Shown here in pieces: positions 16,287-25,296 of a stretch of DNA of 37,984 bases. Where the stretch lies: NCBI GenBank assembly GCA_017858735.1, contig JAFMBH010000033.1:1-37984 (forward strand), in the 5' to 3' direction. Below the pieces are notes generated by a model. The model had not been told where the DNA came from, did no database searches, and saw only the letters and a program-made list of their open reading frames with translations. The translations under genes were made by a program, and so were the position numbers. Source of the DNA: Bacteroidota bacterium. GTDB lineage: Bacteria > Bacteroidota > Bacteroidia > Chitinophagales > Saprospiraceae. How positions within the stretch are numbered: the first letter of the stretch is position 1; each line of letters begins with the position of its first letter.

Positions 16287-19200
16287 TTATTTTTTTACGT
16301 TTGACACATAAATCCATTTTCCGTCTGTATTGGCAGTAATAGAATGATTATACATATCTGACACATTTGCTGCGGGAAAATAATAACGGCCCTGAAAAGT
16401 AGCATTTAGTTTTACGGTAAACTTTTTAACCTCTCTTTCCTGTAAGCTAAAAAAATAAGAGGTTCTATCTGTTTTGATATCTAAATAATCATAATTTATA
16501 CCTGATTGATTATTAAAATCGGTGATTCTTTCATTAATGATTTCCCAACCTGAGGGAAACACCTGAGTTAAACCGAGGTCTTGATAATGGTAGGGATTTT
16601 CTCCTGTATGTTTTACAGTGATTTCAGCAGTAAAATCCTCTCCCTGAGGTATCTGTGCCGGATCTAATTTTTTACCATTTAAAGACTTGAAATCTACATT
16701 TAGTAAAATTCCTTTTTTTGAGGCTACCACTTTTCCCAGTTCCTCTTGACCAGATTGTACCCATTGAAAGAATAAGGTAGATTTGCCCGTATTTTTAATT
16801 TGCACTTTTTGCCTGCCTGAAAAATCTTGAAACTGGGTGAAACTTGTGGCTTCATTGTGTTGGACATACACCCATTTTCCATTTGTTTCTTTTGAATTAA
16901 ATCTAAATTTGGTTGGTTCCCCCGCTTTTTGATTCCCCAGATATTTACTGAGCGCTAATAATGCATAAGCAGTAGAATGGGTTGAATACCAGTTATTTGA
17001 TGACAGATCTTTTCCCAATTGCATAGCCAGGTTAGCTGAAACCGTCTTATTACCCGAAAGCAGATAAGATTCTAATAATTGTGCTTTATCTCTTATATCA
17101 GAGCCATAAGAATTATAATAGCCAATGCTGGTTTGCTGTTTTTGTTTACTGTTTAAAATTTTGATGGCTATATCTTTATTACCTGCCAGGGCATAAGCGC
17201 CAGCCAGCCTGTTGGCAGCGGATAGATAAAGTGACTTTGCTTCTCTCATTTGATTCATTGCACCTTTTTCAGCCTTCCCTGCCAATGCTAAGGTATAAAG
17301 TCTATATGCCTGATTCATTTGCGATATTTCAGCAGAAGCCCATGCCTCATTTACATTTAACCCTTTAACGAGCTTCACTTGAAATTTTTCCCATTTCTTA
17401 ATCATATTTGTTGGAACAATAAAACCGGCTGTTTTGGCCTCTAATAAAAATTGCCCGGTATAACTGGTAACCCATTCATCAAATTGATAATTTCCCGGCC
17501 AGTAGGAGAAACCACCTGATGATAATTGAAATTTATTCATTTGCTGTATGGCAGATTGAATATGTTTTTGTCGAAGTTTATCCTGATAAGGTGTCAGCTT
17601 AACCCATTGGTCGAGGTATAATTGAGAAAAGGCAGCGGAAACGGTTTGTTCTAAACAACCGTAGGGGTAAGTAAGTAAAAAAGAAAGTCTTTTCTGTAAG
17701 CCAATATTTGACAGATTGGAGGTTTCCAGTATAATAGCTCTCGTACCTTTTTGTCCAAAACTTTGCAGATCTTCTGTCCACATTTCACCCGGTTTGAGAA
17801 CCTGGGATTTGATGCGATAGGTAATAGGATTAGGATTTCGAACGGGTATTTCAATCATTTGAAAGGCAGATCCCTGAGCACTTGAAATTTTAATCTTTAC
17901 TTTAGCCAAGCCTGTTTTATTGCCTGCCTTAAAGGATATTTGAGAAAGTTTTTCTTTTATACCCTGCATATTTATAGAAATACCTGGCGTGATGTTTTTT
18001 AGAATTCCTGCCTCGTCCTCGGCAGTAATAACTACTTTGCCTATATTATTTTGGGTGCTAAATAGGTTTATGGGTAATGAAAATTCGTCTCCTGGCGAAA
18101 GAGTCTTTGGAGCAGAAGCAAAAAGCATAAGCGGGCTTTTTACAGGTACTAATTTTTCAGCCGAACCAAAAGAAGCTTCATTTTTAGCTACAACCATAAT
18201 TCTTACAGCACCCACGTAGTTAGGTAGGGTAAGGGTATGATTTACTTTTTCTCCTTTTTTCAATGTAAAGGGTCCAAGGCTGAAAACAACGGAATTATAT
18301 TGCGTACCTGTATTATTTAACGCATCAGATTGATAACTTTCGTCACCACCAACGGCTAATAAATTTCCAAAATCAGTCACGTAGGTTCCTAAGACTTTAT
18401 TGTAAATGTCCCAGGTTCTTATGCCTAACCCTATCTTTGAATAAAAAGAGGCATGAGGGTCGGGGGTTTTAAATCGGGTGATTCCCAATAAACCTTCATC
18501 TACAACAGATAAGGTATAGGTCATTGCTTTTCCAGATTCCTCGGAAATCCCCATAGCTATTTTTTCACCGGGTTTGAAACTTTCTTTTGCAAGAATTTTA
18601 GGTTTCAACATGGACGACGGATCTTCAACCTGAATGGGACAAATGCCGAACATCCTTATCGGCAAATCATTTTTAACCGTTTTATAGGATTGAATAAATG
18701 AAATGTAGGCATACACGTTAGGCGCCATTTCTTTATTTACTGGAATAGACAGGGTGTTTGTTCCCTTTTTTGTTTTTAGTCTGATGGATTGTAAAACGCT
18801 GCTTCCATTTTCTATGGTTATGATGGCCGTTCCTTCACTTGAACCTGGAAAGGTTAAAATGGCTTTTTCACCAGGTTTGTATTTCTTTTTATCCGTCTTA
18901 ACAGGCATCAATGAAAGTAGGTTTTTTTCATTTAAATCACTTGCCCCATCGGGGTATCCCGAGTGTATGTATTGAGCGGATCTGTGTCCAGAGGAAACAT
19001 CTTCCGCCAAAAGTAAATATCTTCCCCATTCATTAATAGTTAATTTCCAGGTAGCAATACCCCTTGAATCGGTAGTTAACATGATTTCTTTGACCGTTTC
19101 CTTTGCTGTTTCCGTATTAAAATCAGCATTTTTGTATTGATTATTATCCCACCACCAATACCAATCTGTTTTAAATAAACTGACGCTAATTTGTTTGTTT

Positions 19201-21878
19201 TTCAATGGATTTCCCTCGTTATCGGCTACGGCAAACCTTAGAATGGATGGTTTATTTTCAGCTAAAACGGGTTCTCCCCAATTATTTAAGGGTATTTCAA
19301 TACCGACATAGGAGGAAAATGGATGATAAGTTATCTTTTCAATGGTTGTACTGAAATCTCCTGAGGGTTCAAAAACTCTTGTTTGAAATAAGGCGGTTAA
19401 TTTACCTGAAACATCAGGATTCTCTGATATATTAATAGAAAAAGCACCTATACCTAAAGTGCTTAATGGTCCGTTAAAAACGGTTTTAGCATCCGATGTA
19501 TTATTTTTAAAAAACTCATTACCAAACGTAAAGGATGGAAAGGTATTAAAGACGGTTGCCTGATCCTTTAGCTTGAGTTCTACAACGGCTTTACATTCAG
19601 AGGCTGTGATACCTGTCAACCAGTTTGCTTTTATTTGTGCTTTAAATGGCTCCTGGGCTTTTTTCAATAAGGTATAATCAAAAACTAAGGTCGATTTTAA
19701 TCTATTGGGTTTAATGGACTCTATTTTGAACGATTTTTCGAAAGTATTTGCCCCAGCTTTGATACTTATTCTCCAGGTGCCTGTCTGATCGTTGACCTGG
19801 GTAGAAAGAGACAGTGGGTAAATGCCATTTATTTGTTTGTTTGTAACTCTCTTCTCATAAAGCTGACCTTTAGCATCAAAAAGCTCCATTGTTATGGGAT
19901 ATTCTTTGGGTAAAGTGGCTTTTTTGTCGAGTAACATAAAGTTAAAAAACAAACTGTCTCCTGGTTTCCAAATATTTCTTTCAGCGTAAATAAAACCTCT
20001 TACATCCCCTTTAACTTGTTCTCCAGAAATATCAAAACGACTTAAATTCAGAGCATCCTCCTCTTTTAATCTTAAATATCCTTTGTTTTTACCAGAATGA
20101 GCCACCACAACCGCCGGATTTTCATTCTTCACATTGATTTTTGCTATGCCGTCCTGGTCTGTTTTCTGTTGGGATATCAGGTCATTTGCCTCATTATAAA
20201 TATCAATAGTAATATTTGCTACAGGGTTAGTAGTCATTAAATCTGATACAGAAACCCATACTAAATCATCGGAACCTTGTTTCGCAGTGATGCCGTAATT
20301 TGAAACTAAAAGATTTCCAGAGACAAATCTATCCGCATTATAAAATTCAGGAAAACACGGATTTTCACGATTCGCCCAGGTATAATTTTCGTTATATGGC
20401 ATTCCTCCGTAAAAATTATCCATGATACTCATCATATTTCCGCTTTCATCCTTGAAATAAATTTGGTCTGACTTTGCTTTTTCAATGTCTATGGACGACT
20501 CATCTACACAGGGATTAATGGCATATTCTTGTCTAAAGCCAATTCTTACCTGATAAATGGCACCTGGATCTGTTTTAATTAAATCATTTAAATCGAGGTA
20601 AAATTCTTTCCATTCCATGCCATCCTTTAGAGGATTGACATGATGCAGGGGTATTGTTTTTTGCTTAATAATTTTCCCAACCCTGTACATATTGTAATTC
20701 GCTTCATTTATATCATTATCCTTTAAAAGCGAGACAATATTATGGCTGCCAACTTTGAATATTTCTACATCTACGGCGGAAAGACCTATCGCATTGAATG
20801 GAAATAAAACACCTTCAGTATGAGGAACTATGGCTCCAGTGCCCGATAAAGTGACTGCGGGAAAGGATGGATTGATATAAAAATTCTCTTGTATTAATTT
20901 GTTTAGGGAAATTCCGGTGGATGATTTTATCCCTTTTAAAATTTTAATTACGTAGTTTCCCGGGGAAATATTTTCGGGGAAAATCCGAATTGTGTTTTGT
21001 TCAATTAAATAGGGTAGGGAACCCGAATATCCCTCTATGTCAATAAATCCCTCCAGGTCTTGATTGGGGTCTAAAAGTTCAGAAAATTCGATGCTGATTC
21101 CTTCCGTTAAGTTGTTTACATGACTAACATTGATCATCATAAAAGTACCTGCCGCAGGTACAATATATTCTATTTCATAATTTTCCGGTGCTCCTATCTT
21201 CTCACCTATTAGTTTTATTTTTATATCTTGTTGTTTTTTAAGTCTTTGAATGTTTGCTAAAGAAAAGATATGCATTTTATCATCCAAGTCATTTTCCCAA
21301 ACGATATCTACCAATTTTCCATCTATTCTGGCCTCCACACAAGATGTTAACTCTTTTTTAGAAACTATATCTTCAGTAAAAATGGATCCAGAAAAGTTAA
21401 TTTTGTTTTTGTCTTGATTATCAAATATTTTAAGGCCTTCGATAGTTACTCCCAGATGTTGTTCTCTTGTGGCAAAACTAAAACTAAAGGTATCGTAAGG
21501 CGCTTTGGCATCTTTAATTAAACTTGCAATATCTAAAGTAACTTTATAATTTTGAGCAGGAGGAATAGGTTTTGAAGGTTCAAAAACGAGCGTATTTTTA
21601 TTTTTCCAATAAACCTTTCCTTCTATTTTCGGGGAAAAGATTAGAGATGAAGCTTCTACCTCTGTGCCAGCTTCAGCTCCAGGTATATTAGTTGAAGCAA
21701 AAACGATTTGTATATCCGACTGGGTGGAAATAATCCCAGAGGTATAACTAACCAGGTAAGGATTGTCAACGGTTAACGTATTTATAGTAATTTTGTCTTC
21801 CTTTTTACAAGAAGTTTCGGAAAAACAGAGAATAATAATACCCAAAAGGGTATTTAAATAGTTTAAATTTGTTTTCAT
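16287..21878 (-). CDS. Bacterial alpha-2-macroglobulin lipoprotein (thioester type)
   Basis: This is a large protease-trapping lipoprotein of 1863 residues. A lipobox (SETSC, Cys24) places it on a membrane facing the periplasm or cell surface. In order it has an N-terminal MG1-like domain with the bait-proximal strands (SSLIFSPKIEGKVYWKN), an MG2 domain at ~640-760 (GDVRGFIYAERNIWKPGDSL), further MG domains, an A2M domain around 1240-1320 (TLTLPNYVGAVRIMVVAKN), and the thioester motif YGCLEQ with Cys1408 and Gln1411, followed by the alpha/alpha thioester domain (QLSSGGFSYWPG). In the family the thioester crosslinks to an attacking protease after bait cleavage. Bacterial A2M genes are often next to pbpC (penicillin-binding protein 1C); none is present here. 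A DUF1080 gene follows and a LON-domain gene diverges. Confidence 0.93.
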   Translation of the reverse strand: MKTNLNYLNTLLGIIILCFSETSCKKEDKITINTLTVDNPYLVSYTSGIISTQSDIQIVFASTNIPGAEAGTEVEASSLIFSPKIEGKVYWKNKNTLVFEPSKPIPPAQNYKVTLDIASLIKDAKAPYDTFSFSFATREQHLGVTIEGLKIFDNQDKNKINFSGSIFTEDIVSKKELTSCVEARIDGKLVDIVWENDLDDKMHIFSLANIQRLKKQQDIKIKLIGEKIGAPENYEIEYIVPAAGTFMMINVSHVNNLTEGISIEFSELLDPNQDLEGFIDIEGYSGSLPYLIEQNTIRIFPENISPGNYVIKILKGIKSSTGISLNKLIQENFYINPSFPAVTLSGTGAIVPHTEGVLFPFNAIGLSAVDVEIFKVGSHNIVSLLKDNDINEANYNMYRVGKIIKQKTIPLHHVNPLKDGMEWKEFYLDLNDLIKTDPGAIYQVRIGFRQEYAINPCVDESSIDIEKAKSDQIYFKDESGNMMSIMDNFYGGMPYNENYTWANRENPCFPEFYNADRFVSGNLLVSNYGITAKQGSDDLVWVSVSDLMTTNPVANITIDIYNEANDLISQQKTDQDGIAKINVKNENPAVVVAHSGKNKGYLRLKEEDALNLSRFDISGEQVKGDVRGFIYAERNIWKPGDSLFFNFMLLDKKATLPKEYPITMELFDAKGQLYEKRVTNKQINGIYPLSLSTQVNDQTGTWRISIKAGANTFEKSFKIESIKPNRLKSTLVFDYTLLKKAQEPFKAQIKANWLTGITASECKAVVELKLKDQATVFNTFPSFTFGNEFFKNNTSDAKTVFNGPLSTLGIGAFSINISENPDVSGKLTALFQTRVFEPSGDFSTTIEKITYHPFSSYVGIEIPLNNWGEPVLAENKPSILRFAVADNEGNPLKNKQISVSLFKTDWYWWWDNNQYKNADFNTETAKETVKEIMLTTDSRGIATWKLTINEWGRYLLLAEDVSSGHRSAQYIHSGYPDGASDLNEKNLLSLMPVKTDKKKYKPGEKAILTFPGSSEGTAIITIENGSSVLQSIRLKTKKGTNTLSIPVNKEMAPNVYAYISFIQSYKTVKNDLPIRMFGICPIQVEDPSSMLKPKILAKESFKPGEKIAMGISEESGKAMTYTLSVVDEGLLGITRFKTPDPHASFYSKIGLGIRTWDIYNKVLGTYVTDFGNLLAVGGDESYQSDALNNTGTQYNSVVFSLGPFTLKKGEKVNHTLTLPNYVGAVRIMVVAKNEASFGSAEKLVPVKSPLMLFASAPKTLSPGDEFSLPINLFSTQNNIGKVVITAEDEAGILKNITPGISINMQGIKEKLSQISFKAGNKTGLAKVKIKISSAQGSAFQMIEIPVRNPNPITYRIKSQVLKPGEMWTEDLQSFGQKGTRAIILETSNLSNIGLQKRLSFLLTYPYGCLEQTVSAAFSQLYLDQWVKLTPYQDKLRQKHIQSAIQQMNKFQLSSGGFSYWPGNYQFDEWVTSYTGQFLLEAKTAGFIVPTNMIKKWEKFQVKLVKGLNVNEAWASAEISQMNQAYRLYTLALAGKAEKGAMNQMREAKSLYLSAANRLAGAYALAGNKDIAIKILNSKQKQQTSIGYYNSYGSDIRDKAQLLESYLLSGNKTVSANLAMQLGKDLSSNNWYSTHSTAYALLALSKYLGNQKAGEPTKFRFNSKETNGKWVYVQHNEATSFTQFQDFSGRQKVQIKNTGKSTLFFQWVQSGQEELGKVVASKKGILLNVDFKSLNGKKLDPAQIPQGEDFTAEITVKHTGENPYHYQDLGLTQVFPSGWEIINERITDFNNQSGINYDYLDIKTDRTSYFFSLQEREVKKFTVKLNATFQGRYYFPAANVSDMYNHSITANTDGKWIYVSNVKK

Positions 21879-21925
21879 GAATAGGTTTTTAAATTGAAAG
21901 AACTACAAACTAAAATAACATATAA

Positions 21926-22558
21926 ATGCGCGTTTTACCTCTTTTTCCCCTTCAACTAGTCGTTTTTCCTAACGAAAAAGTGAACCTACATATTTTTGAA
22001 CCCCGATACAAAAAATTAATAAGACATTGTGATGAGAACAGTGAGAATTTTGGAATAATACCCTATATCAAAGGAAAAATTATAGACGTTGGTACAGAAT
22101 TGGAACTTTTATCTATTTATAATCTGGAAATAGATGGTTCCTGCGATGTTGAACTCTTGGGAAAAAGAGTCTTTCATGTGGTCGATTTTAATTACCCGGT
22201 TAAGCAAGATGATTATTTGAACGGTAAAATTGAATTTCTACCCAATATTCCAACCTCAGAGCTTCAATTTCAGACTATCCTATTATCTAAATTGAACCAA
22301 TTATTTGATTTATTAGAAATAAAGAAGAAACTACCTGTTGTTCCTGAAGAATTGATTTCTTTTGATTTCGCACATTACGTTGGTCTGAGCATACATCAGG
22401 AACTGGAATTGATTCAGATACCGGTGGAAAATGAAAGATTAAAGTATCTAAGCAAACATTTGGATCTTTTCATTCCTCATGTATTAGAAGTGAATAACAT
22501 AAAAGAAAGAGCTAAATTAAATGGGCATATAAAATATTTGAAGCCCCCAACATTCTAA
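21926..22558 (+). CDS. LON substrate-binding-domain protein (no protease domain)
   Basis: This 210-residue protein consists only of the N-terminal (PUA-like) substrate-recognition domain of Lon. It starts with the hallmark LPLFPLQLVVFPNEKVNLHIFEPRYKKLI, followed by FGIIPYIKGKIIDVGTELEL and a helical C-terminal half (SIHQELELIQIPVENERLKYLSKHL). There is no AAA+ module or Ser-Lys proteolytic domain, so this is a stand-alone protein and not a truncated protease. Such proteins are common in bacteria and have no settled function; roles in protein quality control have been proposed. It diverges from the alpha-2-macroglobulin gene with a 47-base spacer. Its stop lies just beyond the U-tract of the opposite-strand structured RNA. 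Confidence 0.9.
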   Translation: MRVLPLFPLQLVVFPNEKVNLHIFEPRYKKLIRHCDENSENFGIIPYIKGKIIDVGTELELLSIYNLEIDGSCDVELLGKRVFHVVDFNYPVKQDDYLNGKIEFLPNIPTSELQFQTILLSKLNQLFDLLEIKKKLPVVPEELISFDFAHYVGLSIHQELELIQIPVENERLKYLSKHLDLFIPHVLEVNNIKERAKLNGHIKYLKPPTF

Positions 22559-22560
22559 AT

Positions 22561-22750
22561 AAAAAACATACAGGCGATAGGAAGGTTTTTGGACCCTCTT
22601 AAAAGCAGGATTAAGACAGCCTTTGTGGTTCGGTAATCCCCTTGTTCCTATATGGAAACCAATGTTATTGGCTGAGGCCCGCCCTTGTCACTCCGAGTCC
22701 GGTCTTAATTTATTAAAAATGTAGAGTCAAAAACGTGGGTCGCCTGTATG
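22561..22750 (-). ncRNA. ssrS: Structured ~190-nt RNA, 6S RNA-like candidate
   Basis: The gap between the LON-domain gene and the PorV-like gene holds a non-coding transcript with clear structure. An 11-bp perfect closing helix joins 22740-22750 to 22567-22577. A second helix pairs 22734-22723 with 22585-22597 (12 bp, one bulge). After a nearly symmetric internal loop (13 and 12 nt), an 8-bp helix pairs 22702-22709 with 22610-22617. The ~84-nt apical part can form small hairpins (for example CCAAU-AAC-AUUGG). The minus strand is chosen because a consensus promoter lies just upstream on that strand, and six T follow the closing helix only in that direction. Length, long rod shape, large internal loop and own promoter fit 6S RNA, which inhibits the housekeeping RNA polymerase. 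The 6S identity is inferred; the existence of a structured RNA is well supported. Confidence 0.75.
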
Positions 22751-22755
22751 AATGG

Positions 22756-22787
22756 CAAATCTATTTCCTTTTTATTTCAAATACAAA
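22756..22787 (-). promoter_or_regulatory. Consensus Bacteroidota promoter for the structured RNA
   Basis: On the minus strand a TTTG (-33) at 22787-22784 is followed after exactly 20 bases by TAGATTTG (-7, matching TAnnTTTG) at 22763-22756. The predicted start falls near 22750-22752, the first base of the RNA's closing helix. This is the best promoter match seen in the window and fixes the RNA's strand and 5' end. Confidence 0.8.
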
Positions 22788-22796
22788 TTTTTTTTA

Positions 22797-23900
22797 TCAT
22801 TTACCACCAAATCGAACGAGGGTAGAAATGATATGGGAATGTGCCCCATTTCCTATGCCGGGATCGTTAAAGCCGTAGTCAATTTGTATGCTTCTGGTCT
22901 TAAATCCTGCACCAAAAGCGGGCCTGGCTGCCCAGGTTTTTTGATTGTTTCCAACGGGAAAAAATTGGAACTGATTAGCACCTAATCGTAGAAATACTTT
23001 AGAAATGAAGTTTATTTCACAACCTATAGCTGGATCTAAACTTAATTTGTCAGTAGAAAAAAGGGTATTTCGTCTTCCGTCTGTTTGAATATAAAAATCT
23101 AATTCAGGGCTTACCCCAATTTTGTTAAATCGCTTTAGGAAAGAGGCGCCTACAACGATTTGTGGATTCGTAATCTCCAGTCTTTCCGAAGGTAGGTCGT
23201 TACCAGTTATACCTAAAATATTTTTTTCTTCTTCCGAAAATGAGAATCGCCAGACATTGAAAGTAGAGGTTATGTCCCTGAACATTATTCCCGCTTTAAC
23301 ATTGTTTTTGTGGTACTGCACCCCGGCATCTAATCCAAAGCCCCAGGAATTAGCAAATTTTCCAATATTTCTGTGTATGATTTTAGCATTTAAACCCATT
23401 GAAAGGGGATTAATTCCTGTATTATTTCCTATTTTTTTACTGTAGGAAAAAAGAAAAGCATAGTCAGAAGCGGAAAAAGAAGTTAAATTATCAAAATTGA
23501 CGGTCCCGTCCTCATTATAAAGGGATAAAGTATTGGGAATATCATCTACCCCAAATCTAATAAGAGATAGGGCAATTCTTTGCTTTTCATTTTTCCCGGG
23601 AAGCGTTACCCCCAGATAATCATATTTGCCAATTCCCCCAAACCATTCACTGTGCATGGCAGAAATTTCCCATTGATTATGGTTGTTTCTAACTATTCCC
23701 GCTGGATTCCAGTAGGCTGCATTGGTATTATCGGTGGAAGCAACACATGCGTAAGCTAATCCCTGTCCGGCAGCACCCACACCAATTTGTAAAAAGGCAT
23801 TGCTATATTTTTGTGCAAATACCTTATTCTGATAAAAAAGGATCGCCACCAAAAAAAAGAATACTGTCCATTTATTTAACTTATTTTCCATTTTTTTCAT
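22797..23900 (-). CDS. PorV/PorQ-family outer-membrane protein
   Basis: This 367-residue beta-barrel protein has a signal peptide ending NKVFAQ. Family signatures are FLQIGVGAAGQGLAYACVASTDN followed by NAAYWNPAGI, the same N-terminal block found in PorV (LptO), PorQ and other FadL-like UPF0164 proteins. Barrel strands follow, and the C-terminus is IISTLVRFGGK. PorV and PorQ carry cargo for the type IX secretion system and attach it to the surface. Bacteroidota encode several such paralogues, and nothing here shows which role this one has. It overlaps the upstream YihY gene by 20 bases, so the two are co-translated. The structured RNA lies directly downstream on the same strand but has its own promoter. 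Confidence 0.85.
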   Translation of the reverse strand: MKKMENKLNKWTVFFFLVAILFYQNKVFAQKYSNAFLQIGVGAAGQGLAYACVASTDNTNAAYWNPAGIVRNNHNQWEISAMHSEWFGGIGKYDYLGVTLPGKNEKQRIALSLIRFGVDDIPNTLSLYNEDGTVNFDNLTSFSASDYAFLFSYSKKIGNNTGINPLSMGLNAKIIHRNIGKFANSWGFGLDAGVQYHKNNVKAGIMFRDITSTFNVWRFSFSEEEKNILGITGNDLPSERLEITNPQIVVGASFLKRFNKIGVSPELDFYIQTDGRRNTLFSTDKLSLDPAIGCEINFISKVFLRLGANQFQFFPVGNNQKTWAARPAFGAGFKTRSIQIDYGFNDPGIGNGAHSHIISTLVRFGGK

Positions 23901-24870
23901 TAATTTTTATTCCAGCATCGTAATCAATGGTGAATTTTTGCTTTATCACTCTGTTTATCATTATTCCAGCATTTAATTCGAATCCTATGAGGATAGATAG
24001 GGTGTTCAATTGTATCCATAACATAAGGACTATTATGGTTCCAATAGATCCATACAATTCGTTATAGGTGTTAAATTGGTTAACATAGTAGGAAAAAACG
24101 ATAGAGCTTCCCAGACAGAGTAAGGTGGCTAGTGCAGAACCAGGAGTAAAAAACAGAAATTTTTGTTTGGTAGCTGCCCCAAATTTATATATAAGGGAAA
24201 TAGATGAATAAAATAATGCTATGATAACGCCCCAACGACTGAGGTTCAAAAGAATGGCAAGTATTTTTCCAACTTTTATATATTGAACGAGCAGGGTGGT
24301 CAGCCAACTGCCCATGATGACCAATACGACGGAGATAATAACGAGCGCTCCTATGATAAAGGTAAGCAAAACAGCATTTAATCTTTTTTTAAACATGTTC
24401 CATTGCAAAAAGGAGGGCATTTCGTCTTTTTCAAATCCTCTTATGAGTGCTAAGATACCATTAGAAGCAAAGAAAATAGCGGACAAAAATCCAAAAGAAA
24501 ATAATCCGATTCTGGGTTGTGTGGTGATGTCTTCAATAAAATTAAACAATCTGTCCCCTGCATTACCTGGCATTATTTTTTGGATTTCTTCTTGTAAATA
24601 GGCATCAAAAGAATAATCAGCAGGTAGAAATCCTAAAATAGATTCTTTTAAAAAAGGGGTTAGCGTGAATAAAGCGATGAGCGATGGAAACAAGGCAAGA
24701 AAAAAACTAAAAGAAACGGCATTCGCCCGAATCATTAGATCAAACCGTTGAAACTCTTTTAAGGAAAAACTAATTACGACCCAAATAGGTACTTTGAAGA
24801 AACCGGGGAAAGAAACTTTCTTTGCCCATGGTTTCATCGATGTCCAATACCTTTTTAGACTTTGTTTCAT
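23881..24870 (-). CDS. YihY/BrkB-family inner-membrane protein
   Basis: This 329-residue polytopic protein has about six membrane spans, as usual for the YihY/virulence factor BrkB (formerly 'RNase BN') family. Matching segments are the LMIRANAVSFSFFLALFPSLIALF block near residue 50, a central SFGFLSAIFFASNGILALI, a long hydrophobic pair around residues 165-220, and YNELYGSIGTIIVLMLWIQL near the C-terminus. The family is widespread and its transport or envelope function is not settled; the old RNase BN name is wrong for it. It follows the thioesterase gene by 18 bases and overlaps the PorV-like gene by 20, so it is part of the arginine deiminase-thioesterase-YihY-PorV unit. Confidence 0.9.
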   Translation of the reverse strand: MKQSLKRYWTSMKPWAKKVSFPGFFKVPIWVVISFSLKEFQRFDLMIRANAVSFSFFLALFPSLIALFTLTPFLKESILGFLPADYSFDAYLQEEIQKIMPGNAGDRLFNFIEDITTQPRIGLFSFGFLSAIFFASNGILALIRGFEKDEMPSFLQWNMFKKRLNAVLLTFIIGALVIISVVLVIMGSWLTTLLVQYIKVGKILAILLNLSRWGVIIALFYSSISLIYKFGAATKQKFLFFTPGSALATLLCLGSSIVFSYYVNQFNTYNELYGSIGTIIVLMLWIQLNTLSILIGFELNAGIMINRVIKQKFTIDYDAGIKINEKNGK

Positions 24871-24888
24871 TTTACAAATAAAAATAAT

Positions 24889-25296
24889 TTAAAAAAAAGG
24901 TTTTAATACATCCAATAGAACGGCAGGAGCATTCACCGCTTTTTCTGTGTGCCTATCGAGGAAACACAGTCTGACTCTACCTCCATTCACTATTTTCCCT
25001 GCCTCATTTCTAATTTCCATATTGAAAATAATATCCTTCGAAGGTAGTTTTCTAAGCGTAGTTTCTATGGTAAGTAAATCATCGTAACGGGCAGGACGAA
25101 CATAACGGCATTCCAAATGTAAAACCGGCATAAAAGTTCCATAATCTTCCTCTAAATTTTTATAGGTTATCCCTAAACTTCTAAGCATTTCAACTCTGCC
25201 AATTTCATAATATTGGGCATAGTTTCCATAATAGAGATAACCCATTTGGTCTGTTTCACCGTAGCGAACTCTTTTTTGAAAGGTGTGTACGTACAT
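24889..25296 (-). CDS. Acyl-CoA thioesterase, YbgC/4-hydroxybenzoyl-CoA type hotdog protein
   Basis: This 135-residue single hotdog-fold enzyme hydrolyses acyl-CoA thioesters. The YbgC-family signature is plain: KRVRYGETDQMGYLYYGNYAQYYEIGRVEML, with the catalytic Asp (ETDQMG). It is followed by ECRYVRPARYDDLLTIETTL and a last strand NGGRVRLCFLD. The start at 25296 overlaps the arginine deiminase stop by one base (TAATG), a classic reinitiation arrangement; a longer reading into that gene adds a non-family extension. The true acyl substrate is unknown: YbgC proteins act on short-chain or phospholipid-linked acyl groups and in Proteobacteria belong to the Tol-Pal cluster, which is not present here. 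Confidence 0.92.
   Translation of the reverse strand: MYVHTFQKRVRYGETDQMGYLYYGNYAQYYEIGRVEMLRSLGITYKNLEEDYGTFMPVLHLECRYVRPARYDDLLTIETTLRKLPSKDIIFNMEIRNEAGKIVNGGRVRLCFLDRHTEKAVNAPAVLLDVLKPFF

Noticed and set aside
21926-22558. Truncated Lon protease
   Set aside because: The reading frame ends normally and stand-alone LON substrate-binding proteins of this length are common; no remnant of AAA+ or protease domains follows.
22561-22750. The structured RNA read on the plus strand
   Set aside because: The plus strand has no promoter between the LON-domain stop and the helix, and no U-tract after the closing stem; both are present on the minus strand.
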